NCBI RefSeq assembly: GCF_003932785.1
Contig: NZ_RQYT01000007.1
Span: forward strand, 33,073-97,072
Direction of reading: 5' to 3'
Origin: Arachnia propionica
GTDB lineage: Bacteria > Actinomycetota > Actinomycetes > Propionibacteriales > Propionibacteriaceae
DNA length: 64,000 bases
Part shown: one piece after another, positions 51,374 to 59,420 of the stretch
Layout of the letters: every line of letters starts with the position of its first letter
How positions within the stretch are numbered: the first letter of the stretch is position 1
Position numbers and translations under genes: made by a program
Notes under the pieces: generated by a model
Told to the model about the DNA's origin: nothing
Databases searched by the model: none
Seen by the model: only the letters and a program-made list of their open reading frames with translations

Positions 51374-51897
51374 CGGACCCTCCCCATCCGCACCCCGGCG
51401 GCGGAGGCGGCGATGGTCTCCGGGGTCGCGTCGGGATCCGCCAGGACCTTCTCGTCGGGGACACCGGGCGGGACGAGACGACGACGTCCCGGGCTGGCCT
51501 CCGACGCTCCGGGTTCCAGGCCGCCCGGCCACCGCGTCGTGATCCTCGGGGTCAGCAGCACGTCCTTGCGCAACGGGGTCCCGCCGGCCCGGTTGAGCAG
51601 GGGCGAGTTGTCCGCCCCGTCGAAGACGACCCCGAAGAAGTCGTGGACCTGCCGCTGCAGCCAGGCGGCCCCGGCGAACAGGTCGGTGAGGTCCGGCAGG
51701 TGCGGGTCGTCGCGGTCGCACATCGCGGCGAGGCAGCGGGTGTCGCCGTCGCGGTTGCGCAGCCAGAGCAGAACCCGGATGTGGGGGCTGCGCCCGATCT
51801 CATCGACGGCGGTGAGGTTGACGAGGAAGTCATACCCCTCCTCCTTCGACGCGGCCACGCGGTCACGCCAGGCGCTGAGAGGGACGTTCTCAACCAT
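51370..51897 (-). CDS. NADH dehydrogenase subunit C-like (30-kDa) protein
   Basis: 175 residues from the ATG at 51897. The part LPDLTDLFAGAAWLQRQVHDFFGVVFDG and GGTPLRKDVLLTP matches the conserved NuoC/EchD motif (usually W-ERE-YDMFGI then LRRIL). The C-terminal 50 residues are not family-like. NuoC normally sits against NuoD and NuoB in the peripheral arm. No NuoD gene is found here. It overlaps the NuoB-like stop by 8 bp and the ferredoxin start by 4 bp. Confidence 0.78.
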   Translation of the reverse strand: MVENVPLSAWRDRVAASKEEGYDFLVNLTAVDEIGRSPHIRVLLWLRNRDGDTRCLAAMCDRDDPHLPDLTDLFAGAAWLQRQVHDFFGVVFDGADNSPLLNRAGGTPLRKDVLLTPRITTRWPGGLEPGASEASPGRRRLVPPGVPDEKVLADPDATPETIAASAAGVRMGRVR

Positions 51898-52276
51898 GGC
51901 GCACCTCCTCCAGCGCCCGGGTGAGCGCCTCGGGGGGCGGCGGGCAGCCCGCGATGAACTGGTCAACCTGGACGCCGAGGGCCTCCGCGCCCTTGACCAC
52001 CGAGTACGAGTCCCAGTAGGGACCCCCCGTCGCCGCGCAGGTCCCGAAGGCCAGGACAACTGGCCGGGTGGGCAGGGAGTCGATGATGCCTCGCACCACG
52101 GGGGCGACGGCCTCGGTGAGGGTCCCGGACAACACCACCGCGAGTCGCGCATCCGGCGGCGGCTCGGCCACCTGACGTCCGGCAGCGGCCTCCTGCGACT
52201 CCAGGGCGCAGCAGGCCAGCGGTACGTCGAGGACGTACAGCGAGGCGTCGCCGAACCAGTCGAGGAAATGGGCCAT
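51890..52276 (-). CDS. NADH dehydrogenase subunit B-like (PSST) protein
   Basis: 128 residues, shorter than NuoB (about 160-180). All four ligands of cluster N2 are present: C22 and C23 (ACCALES), C80 (FGTCAATGGPYWDSYSVVKG) and C111 (GCPPPPEAL). The start is uncertain between 52276 and 52285. It heads the minus-strand operon nuoB-like, nuoC-like, ferredoxin, mptB-like and is divergent from korA across a 114-bp gap, which suggests shared control. Confidence 0.8.
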   Translation of the reverse strand: MAHFLDWFGDASLYVLDVPLACCALESQEAAAGRQVAEPPPDARLAVVLSGTLTEAVAPVVRGIIDSLPTRPVVLAFGTCAATGGPYWDSYSVVKGAEALGVQVDQFIAGCPPPPEALTRALEEVRHG

Positions 52277-52390
52277 AGGGGGCATCCTACGACCCGGGCG
52301 CGCCACGACCACGGTTCGGACAGCGGGGAAAGGCGGAATTCGTCATCATCTCCTACACTGGCGCGCAGCCAAACGAGGAGGAAACAGGCA

Positions 52391-54256
52391 GTGGCTGAGA
52401 CACGCTCACTCGATCGCGTGGTCATTCGATTCGCTGGCGACTCCGGCGACGGCATGCAGTTGACGGGGGATCGCTTCACGGCCGAATCGGCCGCGCTGGG
52501 CAATGACATCGCGACCCTGCCCAACTTCCCGGCCGAGATCCGCGCCCCGCAGGGCACACTCCCCGGCGTTTCGTCCTTCCAGGTCCACTTCGCGGACTAC
52601 GACATCGTCACCCCGGGTGACCGACCGGACGTGTTGGTCGCGATGAACCCGGCCGCCCTCAAGGCGAATCTGGGTGACCTGCCCGCGGGCGGGGTCATCA
52701 TCGTCGACCAGGCGGACTTCACGAAACGCAACCTCGCGAAGGTCGGCTGGGACTCCGACCCACTCACCGACGGTTCCCTCGACGCCTGGAAGGTCCACGC
52801 CCTCGACCTCAGCGGTATGGCGACCGAAGCGGCGAAGCCGTTCGGCCTGGGCCGCAAGGACGCCAACCGGACGAAGAACATGTTCGCGCTGGGGCTGCTG
52901 TGCTGGCTGTACTCCCGCGACACCGACGGCACCCTGGACTTCCTGAACACGAAGTTCAAGGATCGTCCCGAGATCCGTGACGCGAACATCGCGGCGTTCC
53001 GGGCCGGCCACGCCTACGGCGAGACCGCGGAGGTGTTCGAGCACCGCTACACGGTGGCCTCGGCTCCCATGCCGCCGGGACGCTACCGGCAGGTCACCGG
53101 GAACCTGGCGACCGCCTACGGGCTCATGGCCGGGGCGGATCGGGCGGGGCTCCAGCTGTTCCTCGGCTCCTACCCGATCACCCCCGCCTCCGACATCCTC
53201 CACGAGCTGAGCCGTCGCAAGGACGTCGGCGTCATGACGATGCAGGCCGAGGACGAGATCGCGGGCATCTGCGCCGCCATCGGCGCCTCCTACACGGGGG
53301 CGCTCGGCGTGACCACGACGTCGGGTCCCGGCATGGCATTGAAGATGGAGGCCATCGGACTGGCCGTGATGACGGAGTTGCCACTGGTGGTCGTCGACGT
53401 GCAGCGGGCCGGACCCTCGACGGGCATGCCCACGAAGACGGAGCAGGCCGATCTGTTCCAGGCCGTGCTCGGCCGCAACGGCGAGGCCCCCGTGCCCGTG
53501 CTGGCGGCCCAGTCCCCCGCTGACTGCTTCGCCACCGCCGTCGAGGCGTGCCGCATCGCGCTGACCTACCGGACCCCCGTCATCATGCTCACCGACGGTT
53601 ACGTCGCCAACGGTGCCGAGCCGTGGCGGATCCCCGACCTGGACGACATCCCCGCCATCGACGTCGCCTTCGCGACGGAACCGAACGCCACGAAACCGGA
53701 CGGCTCCCCGACCTTCCACCCCTACATCCGCGACGAGCGGCTGGCCAGGGCGTTCGCGATCCCCGGCACGCCCGGGTTGGAGCACCGCATCGGCGGCATC
53801 GAGAAGCACGCCACCACCGGGGCCATCTCCTACGACCCGGACAACCACGACACCATGGTCAGGACGCGGGCCGCGAAGGTCGACGGGATCGTGCGCGACA
53901 TCCCGGACCTCGAGGTGCACGACCCCTCCGGGGAGGCGAGGATCCTGGTGCTCGGGTGGGGGTCGACGTACGGCCCCATCACGGCGGCGGCCCGGCGGGT
54001 CCGGCTGCGCGGCCACGAGGTCGCCACCGCCCATCTCAGGCATCTCAACCCGATGCCCGCCAACCTCGGCGACGTGCTGCGCGGCTACGACCGCGTCATC
54101 GTGCCCGAGATGAACCTCGGACAGCTGGCGTTCCTGCTGCGTGCCCGGTACCTCGTCGACGTGTCCAGTTATTCCCGGGTGCGGGGGCTGCCCATCTCCA
54201 TCGCGGAGTTGGAGGAGCACCTCATCGGTGAGATCGCCCGGCTGGAGGAGAAGTGA
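52391..54256 (+). CDS. korA: 2-oxoacid:ferredoxin oxidoreductase, fused gamma-alpha subunit
   Basis: 621 residues from a GTG with AGGAGGAAACAGGCA upstream. N-terminal gamma domain (GDSGDGMQLTGDRF, about 12-190), then the alpha pyrimidine-binding domain (GSYPITPASDILHELSR, ITTTSGPG-like VTTTSGPGMALKMEAIGLAV). With KorB it oxidises 2-oxoglutarate or a related 2-oxoacid with CoA and reduces ferredoxin. The fused form is the actinobacterial type, as in mycobacterial KorA. Its stop overlaps the korB start. Confidence 0.93.
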   Translation: MAETRSLDRVVIRFAGDSGDGMQLTGDRFTAESAALGNDIATLPNFPAEIRAPQGTLPGVSSFQVHFADYDIVTPGDRPDVLVAMNPAALKANLGDLPAGGVIIVDQADFTKRNLAKVGWDSDPLTDGSLDAWKVHALDLSGMATEAAKPFGLGRKDANRTKNMFALGLLCWLYSRDTDGTLDFLNTKFKDRPEIRDANIAAFRAGHAYGETAEVFEHRYTVASAPMPPGRYRQVTGNLATAYGLMAGADRAGLQLFLGSYPITPASDILHELSRRKDVGVMTMQAEDEIAGICAAIGASYTGALGVTTTSGPGMALKMEAIGLAVMTELPLVVVDVQRAGPSTGMPTKTEQADLFQAVLGRNGEAPVPVLAAQSPADCFATAVEACRIALTYRTPVIMLTDGYVANGAEPWRIPDLDDIPAIDVAFATEPNATKPDGSPTFHPYIRDERLARAFAIPGTPGLEHRIGGIEKHATTGAISYDPDNHDTMVRTRAAKVDGIVRDIPDLEVHDPSGEARILVLGWGSTYGPITAAARRVRLRGHEVATAHLRHLNPMPANLGDVLRGYDRVIVPEMNLGQLAFLLRARYLVDVSSYSRVRGLPISIAELEEHLIGEIARLEEK

Positions 54257-55293
54257 TGAACGGACTGTCCGGTGTCCCCGTCGCGGCCGGGTCGCTGACC
54301 CGCAAGGACTACACGAGCGACCAGGAGGTCCGCTGGTGCCCCGGCTGCGGCGACTACGTCATCCTCTCGACCTTCCAGGCGATGATGGCCGACCTCGGCA
54401 TCGCGCGGGAGAACACCGTCATCGTGTCCGGGATCGGCTGTTCGTCCCGGTTCCCGTACTACGTCGACTGCTACGGGATGCACTCGATCCACGGGCGGGC
54501 GACGGCGATCGCGACGGGGGTGGCCGCGGCCCGCGAGGACCTCAACGTGTGGGTCATCACGGGTGACGGTGATGCCCTGTCGATCGGCGGCAACCATCTC
54601 ATCCACGCGCTGCGGCGCAACGTCAACCTCACGATCCTGCTGTTCAACAACCGGATCTACGGTCTGACGAAGGGGCAGTACTCCCCCACCTCCGAGCTGG
54701 GGAAGCTGACGAAGTCGTCACCGTACGGGTCGCTGGATGCGCCGTTCGACCCGGTCGCCCTGGCGCTCGGCTCGGGTGCGACATTCGTGGCCCGCGCCGT
54801 CGACTCGGATCGGGCGATGCTCACCGATGTGATGGCCGCCGCGGCCCGGCATCAGGGGGCGGCGCTGGTGGAGATCTACCAGAACTGCCCCATCTTCAAC
54901 GACGAGGCGTTCGACGCCCTCAAGGGGCCGGCCGCCACCGAGGCCCTCATCCGGCTCGTGGACGGGGAGCCGATCACCTTCGGCGAGGAGGGAAGGCTGT
55001 GTGTGGCCCGTCGTGACGACGGTGTGCTGGAGGTCGCGGAGACCGCCACGACCGACCCTGGCAGGATCGTGGTGCACGACATGTCCCGCCAGGATCCGAC
55101 CCAGGCCTTCGCCTTGGCGCAGCTGACGGATCACGGGGTGCTGCACCGCGCCCCCGTCGGGATCTTCCGCAGCGTGGAGCGTCCGGCCTACGACGTCGAA
55201 CTGCGTCGTCAACTCGACGGGGCGCGCGCGGCGGACCCCCGTGCGGCCCTGCAGGCAGCGATGGAGGGTCGCTCCTCCTGGCAGATCGGCTGA
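54256..55293 (+). CDS. korB: 2-oxoacid:ferredoxin oxidoreductase, beta subunit
   Basis: 345 residues from the ATG at 54256 (a GTG one codon earlier is also possible; GGAGGAG lies just upstream). Cluster and cofactor motifs: WCPGCGDY, GIGCSSRFPYYVDCYGMHSIHGRA, and the thiamine-diphosphate motif GDGDALSIGGNHLIHALRRN with ILLFNN. The catalytic partner of KorA. In mycobacteria this enzyme keeps the TCA cycle running without 2-oxoglutarate dehydrogenase or when oxygen is low. Confidence 0.94.
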   Translation: MNGLSGVPVAAGSLTRKDYTSDQEVRWCPGCGDYVILSTFQAMMADLGIARENTVIVSGIGCSSRFPYYVDCYGMHSIHGRATAIATGVAAAREDLNVWVITGDGDALSIGGNHLIHALRRNVNLTILLFNNRIYGLTKGQYSPTSELGKLTKSSPYGSLDAPFDPVALALGSGATFVARAVDSDRAMLTDVMAAAARHQGAALVEIYQNCPIFNDEAFDALKGPAATEALIRLVDGEPITFGEEGRLCVARRDDGVLEVAETATTDPGRIVVHDMSRQDPTQAFALAQLTDHGVLHRAPVGIFRSVERPAYDVELRRQLDGARAADPRAALQAAMEGRSSWQIG

Positions 55294-55300
55294 TCCGGTC

Positions 55301-56557
55301 TCAGCGTCTGCCCCAGACGACCTTGAGTTCGGGGTCGCCCAGATCGATGGTCGCCTTCGACCACAGGGTGCCGCGGCCGGAGCGTATCAGGCACTCACCC
55401 GTCGAACCGGCGGCCGTGGTGCACTGCGCGGTGATCGTGAAGTCGCCGAAGTCGGCCGCGCTGATGATGGTCGGGGTGACGGGGTCGGGTTGCGGGACGA
55501 CGTTCTCCATGGCGGCCCGGCCCTCGGCGTCGAGGGTGCGGGCGATGGTCCCTTCCGTGATCGTCTCGCCGTCCCTGGTGGTCGCGGACATCGGCATGTC
55601 GCATCCGGGGTCGAGGTTGGTCGAGGCCAGGCACGCCTTGGCCTCGGGGATCACCTTCTCCCGGTACAGGGCGATGCCGGCCTGGCTGACCTGGACCTTC
55701 AGGTCCACGTACGTGAGATCCGACGAGTACCGCTTGGGGATGACGTTGTTGCCCACCAGCTCCAGGTATTCGTTGGCGCTGGTCACCTGATAGATGCCCG
55801 GGAAGACCAAGGGGTCGTCAGTCTCCGGCACCACACCGTTGACCTTGACCGCCATTCCGTTGAGCGGGCTGAGAAACAGCGAGGGAAGCCCGCTGACGAT
55901 CTTCCTCTCGTGCATGTTCACCGTGAATTCGTCGCTGATGAGCTCGCCACCGATCGTGTAGCTCACCTCGACCCCGTTCGTGGACGGGGAACCGCTCTTC
56001 TCCTGGACCTTGATGTCGGTGATCGGTGCACGCTGAAGGGATTCCTTCAGGACCTCCTCGGTCAGCAGGGACATGTCCGAGTCAGGCTGCCGGACGATCA
56101 TGCGCCGGGCGGTCTCCGCGTCTCCGCGGGCGACGGCGTTGAGGTAGTCCTCGGCGACCTCCACGGGGTTGGTGGGGATGCGACTGCTGGTTGGCGACGG
56201 GGAGGGTTCCCCACTCACTGAGGTCGTTGTCTCGGGGGTGGTCTGATCCGGATTCCCCCGATTGAGGACCCCCGTGGCGACGGCTGCGCCGAAACCGACC
56301 AGGGCGGCAGCCACCAGTGCGGCCGCGATGATGAGGGGGTTCTTCCGTCCGGGCGGGGGCGGCACCACGTCGTTGGGGTACTGCGGCTGGGGTGTCGGCT
56401 GGCTGGCGTGGGGGTGGGGCGCGACGCCGTACCCGGGTGGAGGGACCACCCCGGGACGGCCGCCGCCGTGCGGGATCCCGCGCCCCGGCGGGGGCGGGCT
56501 CTGGAACTCGGGGCCGGGGTTGCGTCCTGGAGGGTTGCCGTGGGGCTCGTGCGACAT
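55301..56557 (-). CDS. Single-helix surface protein with proline-rich head, paralogue 1
   Basis: 418 residues. Cytoplasmic Pro/Gly-rich head (1-72), one membrane helix (about 74-96), then a large external domain. Segments such as VEVAEDYLNAVARGDAETA and LTEEVLKESLQRAPITDIKV recall DUF4878/lumazine-binding-like modules seen in actinobacterial surface proteins. Conserved Cys pairs ACLASTNLDPGCDM and AQCTTAAGSTGEC are shared with the paralogue at 57059. The start at 56557 is favoured by the spacing to GAAGG. The gene ends 8 bp from the end of korB, converging on it. Confidence 0.75.
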   Translation of the reverse strand: MSHEPHGNPPGRNPGPEFQSPPPPGRGIPHGGGRPGVVPPPGYGVAPHPHASQPTPQPQYPNDVVPPPPGRKNPLIIAAALVAAALVGFGAAVATGVLNRGNPDQTTPETTTSVSGEPSPSPTSSRIPTNPVEVAEDYLNAVARGDAETARRMIVRQPDSDMSLLTEEVLKESLQRAPITDIKVQEKSGSPSTNGVEVSYTIGGELISDEFTVNMHERKIVSGLPSLFLSPLNGMAVKVNGVVPETDDPLVFPGIYQVTSANEYLELVGNNVIPKRYSSDLTYVDLKVQVSQAGIALYREKVIPEAKACLASTNLDPGCDMPMSATTRDGETITEGTIARTLDAEGRAAMENVVPQPDPVTPTIISAADFGDFTITAQCTTAAGSTGECLIRSGRGTLWSKATIDLGDPELKVVWGRR

Positions 56558-56721
56558 TGACATCCTTCCTTCGTGAGATCCTTCGGCTGGCGGACGAGCC
56601 GGGCGCTTCCCGGGTCCGGACTCCCAGATGGTCTGGGTTCACCATAGATGCCGCTATGGGTCACCACCCGAGCACCGGCCCCTGCCGCTACTCCCTCCCA
56701 CCGGTTTCCTCAGTGCGCTGA

Positions 56722-56806
56722 TTCGCCTGCCTTGGGTCAAAAACGCCTGCCCTGTTTCATTTCGCCTGTCTGGTTGGACAGGCGAGCCACACCCGACACA
56801 GGCGAA
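56722..56806. repeat. Mirrored TTCGCCTG array, copy 2
   Basis: Motifs at 56722 (TTCGCCTG), 56742 (AACGCCTG), 56761 (TTCGCCTG), then inverse CAGGCGAG at 56779 and CAGGCGAA at 56799. The first five motifs have the order and 20/19/18/20-nt spacing of copy 1 at 44592; the sixth is missing. It lies upstream of the 55301-56557 gene. Confidence 0.88.
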
Positions 56807-56834
56807 CCCGAGAGTGAGAGGCCCTCCCCACCGC

Positions 56835-56972
56835 TGGTCGAGCCGGGTCCGGAGCCTGCGGAGGAGCTGTGTCGAGACCTCCGTGCGCTTCCGGCCGGAC
56901 TCGAGTTCCAGAACCGTGCGCGAGGGGTCTCGACAAGGACCGCTCGCTGACGCTCGCGATCCAGCTCGACCA
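56835..56972. repeat. Nested inverted repeat (REP-like)
   Basis: Outer arms TGGTCGAGC (56835-56843) and GCTCGACCA (56964-56972); inner arms GTCGAGACC (56871-56879) and GGTCTCGAC (56926-56934). The right part, with CGCTCGCTGACGCTCGCG, resembles GGTCTCGAC/GCTCGACCA intergenic repeats common in related actinobacteria. The 500-bp stretch 56558-57058 holds this, the mirrored array and a terminator, and no convincing gene. Confidence 0.65.
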
Positions 56973-57007
56973 ACAGGGAGGACGAGGCATGAACAATGCC
57001 TGAGGAA

Positions 57008-57040
57008 GGGCCCGGCCGACGCATCGTGTCGGCCGGGCCC
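57008..57040 (-). terminator. Terminator hairpin after paralogue 2
   Basis: GGGCCCGGCCGAC (57008-57020) pairs perfectly with 57028-57040 across a 7-nt loop, 19 bp after the stop of the gene at 57059-58432. Confidence 0.8.
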
Positions 57041-57058
57041 CCTGCTCAACTCAGGGTT

Positions 57059-58432
57059 TCACCGTTTCTTCCAGGTCACCTTGAGTTCCGGATCGGTCAG
57101 GTCGATGGAGGCCGTCGACCACATGGAGCCCGGGCCACCGATGACCGAGCATCGGCCCGAGTTGCCGTTGGCGTCGGTGCAGTCCGCTTTGATGGTGAAG
57201 TAGCCGAACTGCCTGGAGCTGATGATGGTCGGCACCTCGATGCCTGCCTCGGGCTCGACATTCTCGAGCTGGCTCATCGCCTCCGCACTGGCGTTTCGTT
57301 CGATCGTGCCGTCGGTCAGCTTCTCGCCGTCCTGGAGGGTGTCACTCATCGCCATGTCGCAGCCCGGGTCGAGGTTGGGCGATGCCAGACAGGCCTTGGC
57401 CTCGGGGACCACCTTCTCGCGGTACAGGTCGATGCCGGCCTGGCTCACCTTGACCTTCAGGTAGGGGAGGTCATAGTCCTTGGAGTGCTTCATCAAAAGG
57501 GGGAACTCCCCTCGGTCCACCTCCACTTCCAGGTACTCGTTGGAGCTGGTCACCACGTAACTACCGGGGAACACATCAGGGCGATCGGTCTTGGCCTCGA
57601 CCCCATTGACCAGTGGCTTGAGCTTGTGCACCGAATGGAGGCTGAGCCCCAACATCGGGGAGAAGATCTGGTTGTCCTTTCCCATGATCTGGTATTCGTC
57701 CTCGACCACCTCGTCACCCAGCTTGTAGGACACCTTCACCGTTGGGGAGTACTCCGACCCCTCGGGCTCGAAGACCTTGATGTCGGTGATGGGGGTCCGG
57801 CTCAGGGAGTCCTTCAACACCTCATCGGTGAGGAGGGAATCGTCACGGATGGTTGAGGAGTCGACGACGGCCAGCGCCGCCTTCGCATCACCCTTTGCCA
57901 CGGCGTTGAGGTAGGCCTCAACGGCGGCCTTGGGGGTCTCGGGCTTCCCGGCCGGAGCCTGGGAATCCTCCTCACCCCCGGCCGAGGACTCCCCACCCGG
58001 GGAAGGGGCCCCCGCCGGCGTGCTGCCCTGGCTGGCGGAGTCCTTCTTCTTGGGGGAGAAGGCGCCCATCGCGAAGGCGATGCCGACACCGATGACGAGC
58101 ACCGCCACCACCACTCCCGCGATGATCAACGGCAGGTTCTTCTTGGGGGCGGGCTGCTGGGGCATGCCGTAGGGGTCGTAGCCGGGCTGGCCTCCGTAAG
58201 GATCCTGGGGAGCATATCCGGGCTGAGCAGCGTACGGGTCCTGGGGGGAGGGGCCGGGCTGGCCACCGTAGGGCGGCTGGGGGGTGCCGTACCCCGGCTG
58301 CGGTCCTTGACCCGGGTATCCCGGTCCCTGCGGGGGACCGTAGCCCTGCGGGGGTGAGCTCTGGTAGTTGGGGCCGGGCTGACCGGGATCGGGGTTGGGC
58401 TGGTTGAAGCGGGGATCATTGGGCGTAGACAT
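57059..58432 (-). CDS. Single-helix surface protein with proline-rich head, paralogue 2
   Basis: 457 residues from the ATG at 58432 (AAGGAAACTG upstream). Head of about 95 residues rich in Gly-Tyr-Pro-Gln repeats (PQDPYGGQPGY), one helix (LPLIIAGVVVAVLVIGVGIAF), a Ser/Gly/Pro linker, then an external domain collinear with the 55301 gene: AVEAYLNAVAKGDAKAAL, VSQAGIDLYREKVVPEAKACLA, NLDPGCDM, and the shared C-terminal DPELKVTWKKR (DPELKVVWGRR in paralogue 1). Family function is not known; the head suggests interaction with cytoplasmic or division proteins. Confidence 0.78.
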   Translation of the reverse strand: MSTPNDPRFNQPNPDPGQPGPNYQSSPPQGYGPPQGPGYPGQGPQPGYGTPQPPYGGQPGPSPQDPYAAQPGYAPQDPYGGQPGYDPYGMPQQPAPKKNLPLIIAGVVVAVLVIGVGIAFAMGAFSPKKKDSASQGSTPAGAPSPGGESSAGGEEDSQAPAGKPETPKAAVEAYLNAVAKGDAKAALAVVDSSTIRDDSLLTDEVLKDSLSRTPITDIKVFEPEGSEYSPTVKVSYKLGDEVVEDEYQIMGKDNQIFSPMLGLSLHSVHKLKPLVNGVEAKTDRPDVFPGSYVVTSSNEYLEVEVDRGEFPLLMKHSKDYDLPYLKVKVSQAGIDLYREKVVPEAKACLASPNLDPGCDMAMSDTLQDGEKLTDGTIERNASAEAMSQLENVEPEAGIEVPTIISSRQFGYFTIKADCTDANGNSGRCSVIGGPGSMWSTASIDLTDPELKVTWKKR

Positions 58433-58574
58433 CAGTTTCCTTCCTTGGGACCGCATATTAGAGGGTCCCGAGGCCCGAGGTGCGGCCTCCCGGAAGACTC
58501 CTTGTCAGGCCCGGTGGCCCCCTCCACCCAGCAACCACTTCACTTTTGTCAGTGCTCCTCGTTAGGTTGGCCTC

Positions 58575-59420
58575 ATGCAATGGACCCAGACTGGTACCGG
58601 ACACGAGCTGACCATCCGCGACGGCGCGATCATCGCCCGCAACGACAAGGGCAAGGAGCTGGCCTCCGTGCCACCGAAGGCGAAGAAGAGTGAGGCCTTC
58701 GAGGAGCTCGACGCCCTGCTGAACTTCCTCCACCAGCACGACGTCGAGGCGGGTGCCGAGGTGGAGCGATGGCTGCTGCGGTCCCTGCCGGTCCCACGGG
58801 TCCTCCTGGCGGAGGTGTGGGCCGACGAGTCGTGGCGGTCCTGGCTGACGGATCTCGTCATCGCCACCGACGACGGCGTCGCCGGGTTCCTGCGTTCTGC
58901 CGACGAGAAGGGCCTCGGCATCGTCGACCTCGACGGGGAATCGGTGACGATCACGGCGGAGCGGGTGCTGCTGGCGCATCCGGCGTTGCTCGAGGACCTT
59001 GAGGATCTGCGGGAGTTCTCCGTGGAGCTGGGGATCACCCAGCGGCTGGACCAGCTGTTCCGGGAGGTGCATCGCAAGCCCGCCGACCTGGAGGCGACCA
59101 CCACCGAGCTCAACGACTGGGCGGGCGGCGAGTTCCAGGAGTTGCGGTTCGCGACGGGTCGGGCCCGCTCCGCCGGGTTCAAGGTCTCGGGTGGGTACGC
59201 CACCTGCGTGTGCTTCGAGGAGGGGGAGCCGGTGACCGCCCGCTACTGGATCGGCGCGGACTACCCGGAGGCAGAGACCGTCACGGGGGATCTGCACTGG
59301 ACGGTGGCGGATCAGGTGGTCCCGGTGGCTGAGGTCGGGCCGCTGGCCTATTCCGAGGGGGTCAGGATGGCCGCCCACATCTTCGCCGGACGCAAGGTCG
59401 CCAAGGAGGAGGACGAGTGA
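58575..59420 (+). CDS. DUF4132-like protein
   Basis: 281 residues. The C-terminal half (about 95-281) has the run of a DUF4132 domain: AHPALLEDLEDLREFSVELGI, TTTELNDWAGGEFQELRFA, then VAEVGPLAYSEGVRMAAHIFAGRK, like the PPxxFSExxRD end of that family. DUF4132 proteins (MolR-related) are of unknown function and often large; this one is short. Its stop overlaps the GTG of the 1517-residue gene (GTGA), so the two are cotranslated and probably act together. Confidence 0.6.
   Translation: MQWTQTGTGHELTIRDGAIIARNDKGKELASVPPKAKKSEAFEELDALLNFLHQHDVEAGAEVERWLLRSLPVPRVLLAEVWADESWRSWLTDLVIATDDGVAGFLRSADEKGLGIVDLDGESVTITAERVLLAHPALLEDLEDLREFSVELGITQRLDQLFREVHRKPADLEATTTELNDWAGGEFQELRFATGRARSAGFKVSGGYATCVCFEEGEPVTARYWIGADYPEAETVTGDLHWTVADQVVPVAEVGPLAYSEGVRMAAHIFAGRKVAKEEDE

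Noticed and set aside
51080..52390. A 437-codon N-terminal extension of KorA
   Set aside because: Antisense to the NuoB/C/I-like operon; the GTG at 52391 has a strong ribosome site and begins the gamma domain correctly.
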